From Halorussus halophilus (GTDB taxonomy: Archaea > Halobacteriota > Halobacteria > Halobacteriales > Haladaptataceae), in the NCBI RefSeq assembly GCF_008831545.1, contig NZ_CP044523.1:1674001-1738000 (forward strand): 64,000 nucleotides of DNA, read 5' to 3'. Under the pieces are notes generated by a model. That model was not told the DNA's origin and did no database searches. It saw only the letters and a program-made list of their open reading frames with translations. Position 1 is the stretch's first letter; the number at the start of each line of letters is the position of its first letter. This document shows positions 1-8,538 of this stretch, piece after piece. The position numbers were made by a program, and so were the translations under genes.

Positions 1-1
1 A

Positions 2-64
2 TTCGAGTTCTACGCGGGCGTCGAGAAGGACCTGCCTGACAAGAAGCACGGGACGATTCTCTGA
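2..64 (+). CDS. C-terminal end of an unidentified protein (truncated by window start)
   Basis: The frame is open from the first bases and ends at a TGA at 62-64, giving 20 residues that finish in KKHGTIL. The acidic and lysine-rich tail resembles a soluble protein, but it is too short for me to name a family. It precedes a 15-bp palindrome and the next gene on the same strand. Confidence 0.5.
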   Translation, partial: FEFYAGVEKDLPDKKHGTIL

Positions 65-73
65 AGACCGTCA

Positions 74-88
74 GGAACAGTCTGTTCC
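74..88. repeat. 15-bp perfect palindrome after the truncated gene
   Basis: GGAACAG and CTGTTCC flank a single T, 10 bases after the stop codon at 62-64. It could be a transcription-end hairpin or a protein-binding site. No T-tract follows, so a terminator call is weak. Confidence 0.35.
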
Positions 89-294
89 AGTTTACCGTCC
101 CTGTAATCAGGTATTTCGGCCGATAGACGGGTCCTCTGTTCAGTTTTCACCCACTCCGCTACACGTTGGTGAAACGAACTAGCAGACCGATTAATCTCCC
201 GCGTCGAAGGCTAAGGAGCCCTATAACAATACACCGAGCTATCCTCTGTGGAGACGTGACGAGGCGCAGTCGAGCGCCAGCACGGAACTCCATC

Positions 295-666
295 ATGAGC
301 ACGGACGGACAACCATCGCTGATTCGCAGTAAGGTAACGCACGCGTTCCCGGACACCGCCGGGACCCTCGGTAGCTGGGAGCGCGCCCTATGGGCACTCG
401 TCGCCGTCGCACTCGTCGGGGACTTGGTGACGACCTACTACGGACTGAAAGTCGGACTGACAGAGTCGAACCCGGTCGCCCGCGCCGCAATGCACCAGTT
501 CGGCTTCGCCGCGATGGGGGCACTGAAACTGTTCGCAATCGGCGTCGGACTGCTCTGTCGGCAACTGCTCCCCGAACGCTACGTCCTGCTCGTCCCTGCG
601 GGACTCGCCGTGCCGTGGATGGCGGCCGTATTCATCAACCTCTCGCTGGTCACGATGGTTGTCTGA
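295..666 (+). CDS. Small multi-spanning membrane protein, DUF5658-like
   Basis: 123 residues with about three hydrophobic spans (roughly residues 31-50, 68-88 and 94-120). The first span carries GDLVTTYYGL followed by ESNPVAR, which I recall as the signature of DUF5658 proteins common in Halobacteria; their function is unknown. The ATG at 295 gives a normal start, but a TATA-like CTATAAC at 222-228 lies about 30 nt before an in-frame GTG at 256, so a leaderless start there (13 extra basic residues) is possible. It converges on the MaoC-type gene, with a structured repeat between them. Confidence 0.75.
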   Translation: MSTDGQPSLIRSKVTHAFPDTAGTLGSWERALWALVAVALVGDLVTTYYGLKVGLTESNPVARAAMHQFGFAAMGALKLFAIGVGLLCRQLLPERYVLLVPAGLAVPWMAAVFINLSLVTMVV

Positions 667-667
667 A

Positions 668-790
668 CCAACCGTTTTCTGCGTCGGGTGGCCAGCGCGC
701 TTGCGTGCTCGGCCACCGCTCCTTGAAAAACGTCGATGAAAAAATGGACGCAGAGAAATCCGCACGCTTTGCGCGCGGATTTCTCGCGTC
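668..790 (-). repeat. Structured intergenic repeat, family 2, copy 1
   Basis: Read on the minus strand this is a hairpin with an 11-bp perfect stem (753-763 with 775-785, extended by 747-751 with 786-790), then the box TTTTTTCATCGACGTTTTTC, then a second hairpin (GGTGGCC at 687-693 with GGCCACC at 711-717), then CGCAGAAAACGGTTG. The two boxes recur in the same order and spacing at 27632-27739, where both hairpins have different sequences. It fills the convergent gap between 666 and 862, so it may also end transcription. Confidence 0.6.
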
Positions 791-861
791 TTCTGATACT
801 TGTGAGACTACCACAGTCGGCGCGCCAGCGGCGCCGAACCGCATGACCCCAACTCGACTGG

Positions 862-1329
862 CTACTGATTTTCCTGCTTCAGCGACAGCACCGTCCGCTC
901 GAACTCGCAGACGAGGGTTTCGTCCTCGTCACCGCCGTTCACTTTGAACGCCTCGACTCTCATCGTCACGATGCCGCGCTCGCCGTCGCTGGTCTCGCGT
1001 TTGTCCGTGACCGTCGATTGGGCGCGGATGGTGTCGCCGTGGAACACCGGGTTCGGATGCTCTACGTCGTCGTAGCTGAGGTTGGCGACGATAGTGCCGT
1101 CCGTCGTGTCGGGAATCGAGACGCCGACGGCGAGGCTCATCGTGAGGAGTCCGTTGACCAGTCGCTCGCCGAACTGCGTGTCCTCGGCGAACGCCGCGTC
1201 GAGGTGGAGCGGTTGCTGGTTCATCGTCATGTCGCAGAACTGCTGGTTGTCCGACTCGCTGATAGTTCGGCGTTTCTCGTGTTCGATAGTCTGGCCGACT
1301 TCGAACTCCTCGTAGTAGAGGCCACTCAT
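862..1329 (-). CDS. MaoC-family (R)-hydratase-like protein
   Basis: 155 residues, the length of a single hot-dog MaoC domain. Residues 33-44 (DMTMNQQPLHLD) align with the catalytic GDxNPLHxD loop of MaoC hydratases, but the Asp and Asn positions read Asn37 and Gln39. The same MTMNxQPLHLD variant is typical of MaoC proteins found beside CitE-like lyases, which act on mesaconyl-, itaconyl- or methylmalyl-type CoA esters. The CitE-like gene lies 1.4 kb away on the other strand. I infer a C4/C5-dicarboxylyl-CoA hydratase; the substrate cannot be fixed from sequence. The ATG at 1329 gives the normal MaoC N-terminus. Confidence 0.8.
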   Translation of the reverse strand: MSGLYYEEFEVGQTIEHEKRRTISESDNQQFCDMTMNQQPLHLDAAFAEDTQFGERLVNGLLTMSLAVGVSIPDTTDGTIVANLSYDDVEHPNPVFHGDTIRAQSTVTDKRETSDGERGIVTMRVEAFKVNGGDEDETLVCEFERTVLSLKQENQ

Positions 1330-1491
1330 GGCCGAGACGACGTTCCGGGTGGCAAAAAACCCCGCCGATTCGGGGACGACAGGGACTGTTTGAGTTCGTT
1401 ATCAGCGTTGAAATCCGGCGTTATGCCACCCATAACAAAGCGTATTTGCTGACTAACTGTGCTTGCAGTCAGACACAGTCGAGATTTACAC

Positions 1492-2652
1492 ATGTCTAAG
1501 GACGCAACCCGGTTCGAGTGGGCGACGCCACAGGGGGAATGTGAGCGCGCTGGCTCTGCCACCGGACACGAAGCGGTCGAGTCACCGTGGGGCGAGACGC
1601 CCTCGGCCGGAGGTCTGTCGAACGCCCGCGAAGAAGTATCGTCGCGGTCGCGTTCGACCACTGTCAGCGACGCCCACTCTGGGTCGTCCGAAGACGATAG
1701 AATCCGCTGGCGTTTCCGAGCCGACGGTCCTATCGAGACCGAACCGACGGTCGATTCGGGGACCCTGTACCTCGGCTGTGCGGACGGCTGCACGTACGCC
1801 CTCGACGCCGACGACGGAACGACTCGCTGGACGTTCCACTCGGGCGGCCGCGTGACCGCCCCGACCGTGGGGGACGAAGTCGCGTACGTCGGAACGAACG
1901 CCGGAACGCTGTTCGCAATCGATACCGGGACGGGAGACGAACGCTGGCGATACCACGCGCCCGACGCCATCGAGGCTTCGCCGGTCGCCGACGAGGAAGC
2001 CGTCTACGTGGCGGCCGACGACGGGCGGGTCGCTGCCCTCCACCCCGCAGACGGCGCGCCGCTACGGACCTTCCGCAACGCGGGGCGAGCGCCCTGCTCG
2101 CTCGCACTCGACGGTGAACGACTCCTGTTCGCCAGCCTCGACGGCGGCGCGTACGCCCGTGACCGCGCTGATGGACGCGAGCGATGGCGATTCAAGCCCG
2201 CCGTCGCAGTTCACGGGTCTCCGCTGGTCGCTTCGGGAACCGCCTACCTCGGGACGGTAGACGACGGCCGCCTCTACGCTATTTCCGCAGTGACGGGCCG
2301 CGAGCAGTGGCACGTCACGACGGACGCCGACATCTGGTCCTCGCCCGTGGTGGCCGATGGAACGGTGTACGTCGGCGGCGGCGACGGGAACCTCTACGCG
2401 TTCGACGCCGCGGACGGCACGGAACAGTGGCGCTTCGATACCGGGGAACGAGTCTGGTCGTCCCCGGCACTCGACGGCGACGTACTCTACGTCGGCAACG
2501 ACGCAGGCGACCTCTACGCGGTCGGGAAGCAGACGGGAACAGTCGCGTGGCACGTACAGGTCGGGGACGCAATCGTCGCGTCTCCCGTCGTCGCAGGTGG
2601 GACGGTGTACGTCGCCGACTGTGGTGGGACGGTGTACGCCGTCGATTCGTGA
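1492..2652 (+). CDS. PQQ-type beta-propeller repeat protein
   Basis: 386 residues. After a disordered acidic leader of about 75 residues there are about eight blades of the form W-x-F ... SSPVVADGTVYVGGGDGNLYAFDAADG, the repeat shared by PQQ-dependent dehydrogenases and BamB. No signal peptide, lipobox or catalytic dehydrogenase residues are visible, so it is probably a cytoplasmic scaffold or binding propeller rather than an enzyme. The ATG at 1492 is preferred over an in-frame GTG at 1459 because the 11 residues between look non-native. It starts divergently from the MaoC-type gene and sits 66 bp before the CitE-like gene on the same strand. Confidence 0.8.
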   Translation: MSKDATRFEWATPQGECERAGSATGHEAVESPWGETPSAGGLSNAREEVSSRSRSTTVSDAHSGSSEDDRIRWRFRADGPIETEPTVDSGTLYLGCADGCTYALDADDGTTRWTFHSGGRVTAPTVGDEVAYVGTNAGTLFAIDTGTGDERWRYHAPDAIEASPVADEEAVYVAADDGRVAALHPADGAPLRTFRNAGRAPCSLALDGERLLFASLDGGAYARDRADGRERWRFKPAVAVHGSPLVASGTAYLGTVDDGRLYAISAVTGREQWHVTTDADIWSSPVVADGTVYVGGGDGNLYAFDAADGTEQWRFDTGERVWSSPALDGDVLYVGNDAGDLYAVGKQTGTVAWHVQVGDAIVASPVVAGGTVYVADCGGTVYAVDS

Positions 2653-2718
2653 CGACGGCGCTTTTTCTGCGAGTCCGTTCCGGCCATCGTTAAACCGCCG
2701 GAGCGCGTCTGGCCGACC

Positions 2719-3585
2719 ATGCCACGACGAAGTGTCATGTTCACGCCCGGCGACAGACCGGAGATGCTGCGGAAAGCACCCGGAGCGGGCGCGGACGTCA
2801 TCGTCTTCGACTTGGAGAACGCAGTCGCTCCCGACCGGAAAGCCGAGGCACGCGCCGCGGTTAACGAAGTGCTCGCCGACCCCGAATTCGCCCCGGACTG
2901 CGAGGTCTGCGTGCGCGTCAATCCGACTGGTATCGCCGCAGACGACGACTTAGATGGATTCCTCGATGGGGGCGAGCGCGGCGACGCCAACGACACGCTC
3001 GACTCGGTGATGCTCCCGAAGACCGAATCGGCTGACGACGCCGAGACGTTGGCACGCTTGCTGGACGAGCATGATGCTGAAGTTCCGATTCTCGCGCTCG
3101 TTGAAACTGCCGCGGGAATCCTCAGTGCAGAGGAAATCGCAACCGTCCCCGAGGTAGATGCCCTCGTGTTCGGCGCTGAAGACCTCGCGGCCGACATCGG
3201 CGCAACCCGGACGAGAGAAGGAACGGAAGTCCTCCACGCGCGCGAACACGTCGTCCTCGCGGCCAGCGCGGCGGGCGTCGATGCAATCGACACGGTCTAC
3301 ACCGACATCGAAGACACCGAGGGATTAGCCGACGAAACGGAGTTCGCCATCGAGTTAGGATACGACGGTAAGATGGCGATTCACCCTGGACAGGTCGCGC
3401 CGATTAACGAGGCGTTCACGCCCGCCCAAACGCGTGTCGAGTGGGCCGAGCGCGTGCTGGACGCGAAAGAAGCGGCCGACAAAGAGGGCCGCGGCGTCTT
3501 CCGCGTGGACGGCGAGATGATAGACGCGCCGCTGATTGCGCAGGCGGAACGAGTCATGGAGTACGCGCGGGCGGCAGAAGAATAG
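2719..3585 (+). CDS. citE: CitE-like HpcH/HpaI aldolase-family lyase
   Basis: 288 residues, the usual length for CitE-like CoA lyases (TIM barrel, Mg2+). Recognisable parts are the N-terminal RSVMFTPGDRPEML, DLENAVAP (DLEDAV in most relatives), the acidic FGAEDLAADIG, and the C-terminal IHPGQ and MIDAPLI. Enzymes of this family split or hydrolyse malyl-CoA, methylmalyl-CoA or citramalyl-CoA. In Halobacteria CitE paralogues serve the methylaspartate cycle of acetate assimilation as methylmalyl-CoA lyase and malyl-CoA thioesterase. The nearby MaoC-type hydratase and glutamate dehydrogenases fit such a role, but this is inference and other cycle genes are not in the window. Confidence 0.82.
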   Translation: MPRRSVMFTPGDRPEMLRKAPGAGADVIVFDLENAVAPDRKAEARAAVNEVLADPEFAPDCEVCVRVNPTGIAADDDLDGFLDGGERGDANDTLDSVMLPKTESADDAETLARLLDEHDAEVPILALVETAAGILSAEEIATVPEVDALVFGAEDLAADIGATRTREGTEVLHAREHVVLAASAAGVDAIDTVYTDIEDTEGLADETEFAIELGYDGKMAIHPGQVAPINEAFTPAQTRVEWAERVLDAKEAADKEGRGVFRVDGEMIDAPLIAQAERVMEYARAAEE

Positions 3586-3594
3586 CGGCGAAAC

Positions 3595-4518
3595 TCACGG
3601 CTCTTCGACTACGTCGAGCGTCTCGTCGAAGGTGAACACGCGCCGCTCGTCCGCGATGGTGACCGGAACTTCGACGCGAAGCGGTCGCTCGTTCGCCACC
3701 GTCGCCATCGGCGGCCTGAGCCAATCGAGGTCCCACGGGGGCGTCTCCCGCAGGACGATGTCGTGTTCGTAGTGGAACGCAACGAGTGCGGGATGCGTGA
3801 GGACGACGATTGGAACGACGGTAGTCCAACTGTCTCCGCATCGTCTGCACCCGTAGGCGACGATAGCCTCGAAGTCGGTGCCACGGACCCACTCTGGCGC
3901 GTCGTCGTCCGTCGCCGCGTGGACCGACCGGTCGAAGCGGCCGTCGCAGTTCGGACAGAATCCCTTCTCCGCGCTCCAGTGCATCCTGTCGAGCCACCGG
4001 TCCACGACGCTCGGAATCTCCTCCCGAGGCCACGCTTCGAAGACGCCCGGCGGCACGTCGAAGTCCGTGTAATCCCCGCAGTCAGGGCAGGTAATTTTGA
4101 CGCCGCCGTCCCGAAATCTGAGTTTCATCGGTTCTCCGCACTCTAAACAGGGCGCCGCTGTCGCCATCCCGTCGGCGTCGAACCGTTGTGAGTAGCTTCC
4201 AGAGAGAACGGCTCCGACGACTCGCTTCCCTGCGGCGGTGAGTTCGTACCCACTGTCGCCGACAGCCTCGTCGTTGTCGGTGCCGTCGTCACCGTCGCCG
4301 ACACTGCGAACGAATTGACCGTCGATTTTCCCGAGATGGTAGTTGAACTGTCCGGCGTCGCGGACGCCGACCTGCCTTCGAAGTTCGCTGAACGCGAGCG
4401 GACTGTCGGCCGCCTCGTTCAGGGCTTCGAGGATACCGAATCGCGTCTCGTGTGCCAGCAGTTCGAACGCCTCCTCGGGCGACAGACGTTCGCTCGTCAC
4501 GTCGTCGGCATCGGTCAT
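3595..4518 (-). CDS. ArsR-like winged-helix regulator with two zinc ribbons
   Basis: 307 residues. Residues about 13-110 form an ArsR-like winged helix (LSPEEAFELLAHETRFGILE then QFNYHLGKID), a pattern frequent in haloarchaeal regulators. Four CxxC knuckles follow: CLECGEP with CPDCGDY, and CPNCDGR with CRRCGDS, making two zinc-ribbon modules in the middle. The C-terminal part ends in a basic/acidic beta-rich segment (VEVPVTIADERRVFTF). No ligand is evident. It converges tail-to-tail with the CitE-like gene and lies upstream of, and codirectional with, the minus-strand glutamate dehydrogenase gene. Confidence 0.78.
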   Translation of the reverse strand: MTDADDVTSERLSPEEAFELLAHETRFGILEALNEAADSPLAFSELRRQVGVRDAGQFNYHLGKIDGQFVRSVGDGDDGTDNDEAVGDSGYELTAAGKRVVGAVLSGSYSQRFDADGMATAAPCLECGEPMKLRFRDGGVKITCPDCGDYTDFDVPPGVFEAWPREEIPSVVDRWLDRMHWSAEKGFCPNCDGRFDRSVHAATDDDAPEWVRGTDFEAIVAYGCRRCGDSWTTVVPIVVLTHPALVAFHYEHDIVLRETPPWDLDWLRPPMATVANERPLRVEVPVTIADERRVFTFDETLDVVEEP

Positions 4519-4575
4519 GCGACCGCGTTCGCTCCCGACGCCTAAATAACAACTGCTAGGAAAGACAGTGGCGTT

Positions 4576-5877
4576 CTACGGCCAGAGGCCACGAACGCTC
4601 TTCGCTTCTGCGATACGCGAGAGCGCGACGGTGTACGCCGCGTCGCGCCAACTGAGGTCGTCGGCCTCGACTTCTTCGCGCACGTCGTCCCACGCCGAGA
4701 GCATCTTCTCCTCTAGCTCTTCGTTGACGCGGTCGAGCGACCACTTGCGGCGGTTGATGTCCTGCAACCACTCGAAGTACGAGACGGTGACGCCGCCCGC
4801 GTTCGCGAGGATGTCCGGAATGACCTCGACGCCCTTCTCTTCGAGGATGCTGTCTGCGGCGAACGTCGTCGGGCCGTTCGCGCCTTCTACGACGATATCA
4901 GCTTCCACGTCGTTGGCGTTCTCGGCCGTGATGACGTTCCCGATTGCCGCCGGGATGAGGATGTCAACGTCGAGTTCGAGAATCTTCTCGTTCGAGAGTT
5001 TCTCGGGCGCGTCGTGGCTCATGACGGCTTCTGGCTCTTCTTCGTGGGACGGAACCGCGTGGGTGTCCAAGCCGTCCGGGTCGTAAATCGCACCGTTCAC
5101 GTCGCTGACCGAGACGACGTTCGCGCCCCAATCGTCGAGCAGTCGCGCGGCGTTCGCGCCGACGCTGCCGAACCCTTGGACGGCGACGGTCGTCTCTTCG
5201 AGGTCGTAGTCGTAGTACTCTGCGGCCTGGCGGGCGATGATGGCGACGCTCCGACCGGGCGACTCTTCACGGCCTTCGCTCCCACCGACGGCCGTCGGCT
5301 TCCCGGTAACGACGCCCGGAATCGTCTCGCCTTCCTGCATCGAGTAGGCGTCCATGAACCACGCCATCGTCTGGGAGTCGGTGCCCATGTCCGGCGCGGG
5401 GATGTCCTTCTTCGGGCCGATGAATTTTCGTAGCTCTTCAGCAAATCGACGAGTCAGTCGCTCTTTTTCGCCTTCGCTGAGGTCTTTCGGGTCCACGATG
5501 ATACCTCCCTTGCCGCCGCCGAAGGGCAGGTCCATCACGGCACACTTCCACGTCATCCACATGCTGAGTCCGACACACTCCTGTTCGCTGACGTGCGGGT
5601 GGAATCGCAGGCCACCCTTGTACGGGCCGCGAACGTCGTCGTGCTGTGCGCGGTAGCCGGTGAACACTTCGACTTCGCCGCTGTCGCGCCGGAGCGGGAC
5701 GGCGACTCGATGGACCGTCGTCGGGTGTTTCAATCGCTCGATGACGCCGTCCTCTACGTCGAGGTTGGCGGCCGCGTGTTCGAGTTGGCGACGCGCGGTT
5801 TCGAGCGCAGTCTCTGGCTCTTCGGTTTCACCGTCGCTCCCGTTCGACTCGTTGGCTTCGAGGCTTCCTGTAGACAT
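4576..5877 (-). CDS. Glutamate dehydrogenase (Glu/Leu/Phe/Val family), paralogue 1
   Basis: 433 residues, typical of hexameric glutamate dehydrogenases interconverting glutamate with 2-oxoglutarate and ammonia. Visible motifs are [23 protein letters not shown] (glycine-rich loop with the catalytic Lys), PAPDMGT (catalytic Asp) and the Rossmann GFGSVG followed by [11 protein letters not shown]. An acidic N-terminal extension of about 25 residues distinguishes it from its divergent neighbour. The C-terminus [11 protein letters not shown] is complete. Cofactor preference cannot be decided safely by eye. The two paralogues share a 336-bp intergenic region. Confidence 0.92.
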   Translation of the reverse strand: MSTGSLEANESNGSDGETEEPETALETARRQLEHAAANLDVEDGVIERLKHPTTVHRVAVPLRRDSGEVEVFTGYRAQHDDVRGPYKGGLRFHPHVSEQECVGLSMWMTWKCAVMDLPFGGGKGGIIVDPKDLSEGEKERLTRRFAEELRKFIGPKKDIPAPDMGTDSQTMAWFMDAYSMQEGETIPGVVTGKPTAVGGSEGREESPGRSVAIIARQAAEYYDYDLEETTVAVQGFGSVGANAARLLDDWGANVVSVSDVNGAIYDPDGLDTHAVPSHEEEPEAVMSHDAPEKLSNEKILELDVDILIPAAIGNVITAENANDVEADIVVEGANGPTTFAADSILEEKGVEVIPDILANAGGVTVSYFEWLQDINRRKWSLDRVNEELEEKMLSAWDDVREEVEADDLSWRDAAYTVALSRIAEAKSVRGLWP

Positions 5878-6213
5878 AGTGTTGAGTGGGTTATCGCTCG
5901 GCCGACAGCAGTCGTCGCGGCGTCTGGGTCACCGATGGGCGCGTTCGCGCCACCGTCGAAACCCTAACTCGCGCCAGCACTGACTCGTCGCACTGCGTCA
6001 TTCTGTACGAGAAACGATTTCGCTCGCGTATAAAATATTAATGCTATGGATTCGAATTAGGTCCTAATACACATATGCATACTCCGGGGCGACTTGGAGG
6101 TTGCTTAGTCAAAATCGCGTGACGTGAGGGCGTGTCACGTGGGAACGACCATCTCGTTTCCGGAAACTGTATGAGTCGTTACGAACAGTTTTGGAACGTA
6201 GGCAGAATTTACC
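5878..6213. promoter_or_regulatory. Divergent regulatory region between the two glutamate dehydrogenases
   Basis: A gene-free stretch of 336 bp. It holds an AT-rich TATA-like block at 6030-6052 (GTATAAAATATTAATG), a 13-bp perfect palindrome ATTAGGTCCTAAT at 6056-6068, an inverted repeat CGTGAC/GTCACG at about 6118-6139, and a 12-bp perfect palindrome GTTTCCGGAAAC at 6156-6167, 47 bp before the plus-strand ATG. These are candidate operators, but no regulator can be assigned. Confidence 0.5.
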
Positions 6214-7470
6214 ATGTCCGACCAAGCGAATCCCTTCGAAAGTCTGCAAGAGCAGGTAGACGACGCGTCGGCGTATCTCGACGCGTCTGACGACGTAGTG
6301 AACCGCCTCAAACATCCCGAGCGCGTGCTCGAAACGAACCTCTCTGTCGAGATGGACGACGGGTCGGTAGAGGTCTTCAAGGCGTTCCGCTCGGAGTTCA
6401 ACGGCGACCGAGGTCCGTACAAAGGCGGTATTCGATACCACCCGAACGTCTCCCGCGACGAAGTCAAGGCACTCTCCGGCTGGATGGTCTACAAGTGCGC
6501 GATCGTGGGTATCCCCTACGGCGGCGGCAAAGGCGGCATCATCATCGACCCCGACGACTACTCCGAGGGCGAACTCGAACGCATCACGCGGTCGTTCGCC
6601 AAGGAACTGCGCCCGTTCATCGGCGAGGACAAGGACATCCCCGCACCCGACGTGAACACGGGCCAGCGCGAGATGAACTGGATCAAAGACACCTACGAGA
6701 CGCTCGAAAACACGACCGAACCCGGCGTCATCACGGGCAAGGCGCTCGACAGCGGCGGCAGTGAGGGTCGCGTCGAAGCGACCGGTCGCTCAACGATGCT
6801 CACCGCGCGCGAGGCGTTCGACTACCTCGGCCGCGACATGGAGGGCGCGTCTGTCGCCGTCCAAGGCTACGGGAACGCTGGTTGGATTGCTGCCAAACTC
6901 ATCGACGAACTCGGCGCGAACGTCGTCTCCGTCAGCGACTCCAGCGGTGCCATCTACCGCGAAGACGGCTTCGACCCGCGCGACGTGAAAGACCACAAGA
7001 ACGAGACCGGAAGCGTCTCCGGCTACCCCGGTGCCCAAGAGGAGTTCAGCAACCGCGACCTGCTGACCCTCGACGTGGACCTGCTCGTCCCTGCCGCGCT
7101 CGAAAACGCCATCGACGGCGACCTCGCGACGGACGTACAGGCAGACGTAATCGTCGAAGCGGCCAACGGCCCGCTCACGCCCGATGCCGACGACGTTTTC
7201 GCCGAGACGGACACCTACGTCTTCCCGGACATCCTCGCGAACGCGGGCGGCGTCACCGTCTCGTACTTCGAGTGGGTCCAGAACCGCCAGCGGTTCTACT
7301 GGTCCGAAGAGCGCGTCAACGACGAACTGGAGACCATCATCGTCTCCGCCTTCGACGACCTCATCGAAGCCTACGAGGAAAACGACGTGCCGACCATGCG
7401 ACAGGCCGCTTACGTCGTCGCAATCCAACGCGTCGTCGATGCCTACGAAGAGAGCGGCAACTGGCCGTAA
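6214..7470 (+). CDS. Glutamate dehydrogenase (Glu/Leu/Phe/Val family), paralogue 2
   Basis: 418 residues with the complete family motif set: [30 protein letters not shown] and the Rossmann loop GYGNAG followed by [11 protein letters not shown]. It is clearly paralogous to the divergent gene at 4576-5877, but the dinucleotide-fold loop differs (GYGNAG against GFGSVG) and the N-terminal extension is absent. Halobacteria usually carry several glutamate dehydrogenases split between assimilation and catabolism; the adjacent divergent pair suggests opposite regulation. The gene is followed by a low-complexity repeat and a pyrimidine-rich run that may end transcription. Confidence 0.92.
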   Translation: MSDQANPFESLQEQVDDASAYLDASDDVVNRLKHPERVLETNLSVEMDDGSVEVFKAFRSEFNGDRGPYKGGIRYHPNVSRDEVKALSGWMVYKCAIVGIPYGGGKGGIIIDPDDYSEGELERITRSFAKELRPFIGEDKDIPAPDVNTGQREMNWIKDTYETLENTTEPGVITGKALDSGGSEGRVEATGRSTMLTAREAFDYLGRDMEGASVAVQGYGNAGWIAAKLIDELGANVVSVSDSSGAIYREDGFDPRDVKDHKNETGSVSGYPGAQEEFSNRDLLTLDVDLLVPAALENAIDGDLATDVQADVIVEAANGPLTPDADDVFAETDTYVFPDILANAGGVTVSYFEWVQNRQRFYWSEERVNDELETIIVSAFDDLIEAYEENDVPTMRQAAYVVAIQRVVDAYEESGNWP

Positions 7471-7530
7471 CGGAAACGGGTAGACAGACCTTCGACAGAC
7501 TACAGTGGGACTCCACTGACTCACACCACA

Positions 7531-7592
7531 CCGGACTGGACCCAACTGGACCGACCCGAACCGGCTCGAACCGACTTGACCCGACTCGAACG
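7531..7592 (+). repeat. Degenerate 10-bp tandem repeat in the gap after glutamate dehydrogenase 2
   Basis: The 339-bp gap 7471-7809 has no gene. From 7531 to 7592 it contains six decamers of the type CCGACTCGAA / CCGACTTGAC / CCGGACTGGA in exact register. They are followed by the pyrimidine run GTCGTTTCTTTTGCTGG, plausibly a terminator. Before the archaellin gene there is a TATA-like TTTTAAGG near 7760 and a GGAG at about 7792. Confidence 0.55.
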
Positions 7593-7809
7593 TCGTTTCT
7601 TTTGCTGGTCCCCTCCGAAAACGTCTAGCTCGTTCGACTATTCTACGAATCATTCGAAATAATTATCAGCCCTATATGCCGAATAAACTGCTTTCAGGAC
7701 TTCTGCGAAGAAAATAGCCAATTCCAACCTCAATTCTCGTATGTGATAACCGCGTTAGGGTTTTAAGGGGGTATGCTGCAAACAAGCGCTCAGGAGAGCG
7801 TAGCGAAAC

Positions 7810-8397
7810 ATGCTAGAAAATCGAGACACACCGTTTGCAGACCGCGGTCAGGTCGGTATCGGCACGCTCATCGTGTTCATCGCGATGGTGCTGGTCGCCG
7901 CGATTGCCGCGGGCGTCCTGATCAACACGGCGGGCTTCCTGCAGACGAAGTCCGAGCAAACGGGTCAGGAGAGTACCGCAGGCGTAACCAACCGCGTGAA
8001 CGTCGTCAGTAGCGTCGGTGTCGTCGGCAACGACGAGACTGTCCATCTGGTGAATCTCACAGTGATGAAGAACTCCGGGTCCGGCGACATCAACCTCTCG
8101 ACGGCTACCGTCGAGTGGCTTGGGCCAGACACCGGCACGATTCTGGAGAACGGGTCGGAGGCCGACGCCGACCACTTCAACACCACCGTCATCCGAGACA
8201 AACAGGGGTCGTTCCCGGTCCTGCACAATCAGGAAGACCGATTCCGCATTACGATCAATGCGAACAAAGTCGGTGACCCCGGTGGTCTCGATGGTGGCGA
8301 CGAGTTCACTGTCAAAATCGTCACCTCTGCTGGGGCGATGACGTACCACCACAGCGTGCCGCCGTCACTGTCCGGCAAAGACGCGGTGCAGTTGTAA
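7810..8397 (+). CDS. Archaellin (archaeal flagellin-type filament protein), stand-alone
   Basis: 195 residues. It begins with a class III signal peptide (ADRG then [20 protein letters not shown]) that PibD would cut after Gly13, leaving the hydrophobic helix used to pack the filament core. The rest is beta-rich and acidic with four N-glycosylation sequons (NLT, NLS, NGS, NTT), as expected for secreted archaellins. No archaellum export or motor genes (arlC-J) are nearby, so it may be an extra or variant filament subunit, or an archaellin-like adhesion filament. A GGAG lies about 10 nt upstream. Confidence 0.85.
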   Translation: MLENRDTPFADRGQVGIGTLIVFIAMVLVAAIAAGVLINTAGFLQTKSEQTGQESTAGVTNRVNVVSSVGVVGNDETVHLVNLTVMKNSGSGDINLSTATVEWLGPDTGTILENGSEADADHFNTTVIRDKQGSFPVLHNQEDRFRITINANKVGDPGGLDGGDEFTVKIVTSAGAMTYHHSVPPSLSGKDAVQL

Positions 8398-8538
8398 GCG
8401 ACCTTTCTTCCTTTTTGCTCTCAGTGCAGTAGTCGCGTCTATGGAATCGCGTCGAGCGAATAGCTTCGACGAGACGTACTTCGATTACGATAGTCGTAGT
8501 CCAGAAGCAGTAAAATGAATCGGCGAGTTCGTTCTGAA

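Noticed and set aside
7471-7628. Low-complexity repeat considered as a CRISPR-like array
   Set aside because: Units are 10 bp and contiguous with no spacers.
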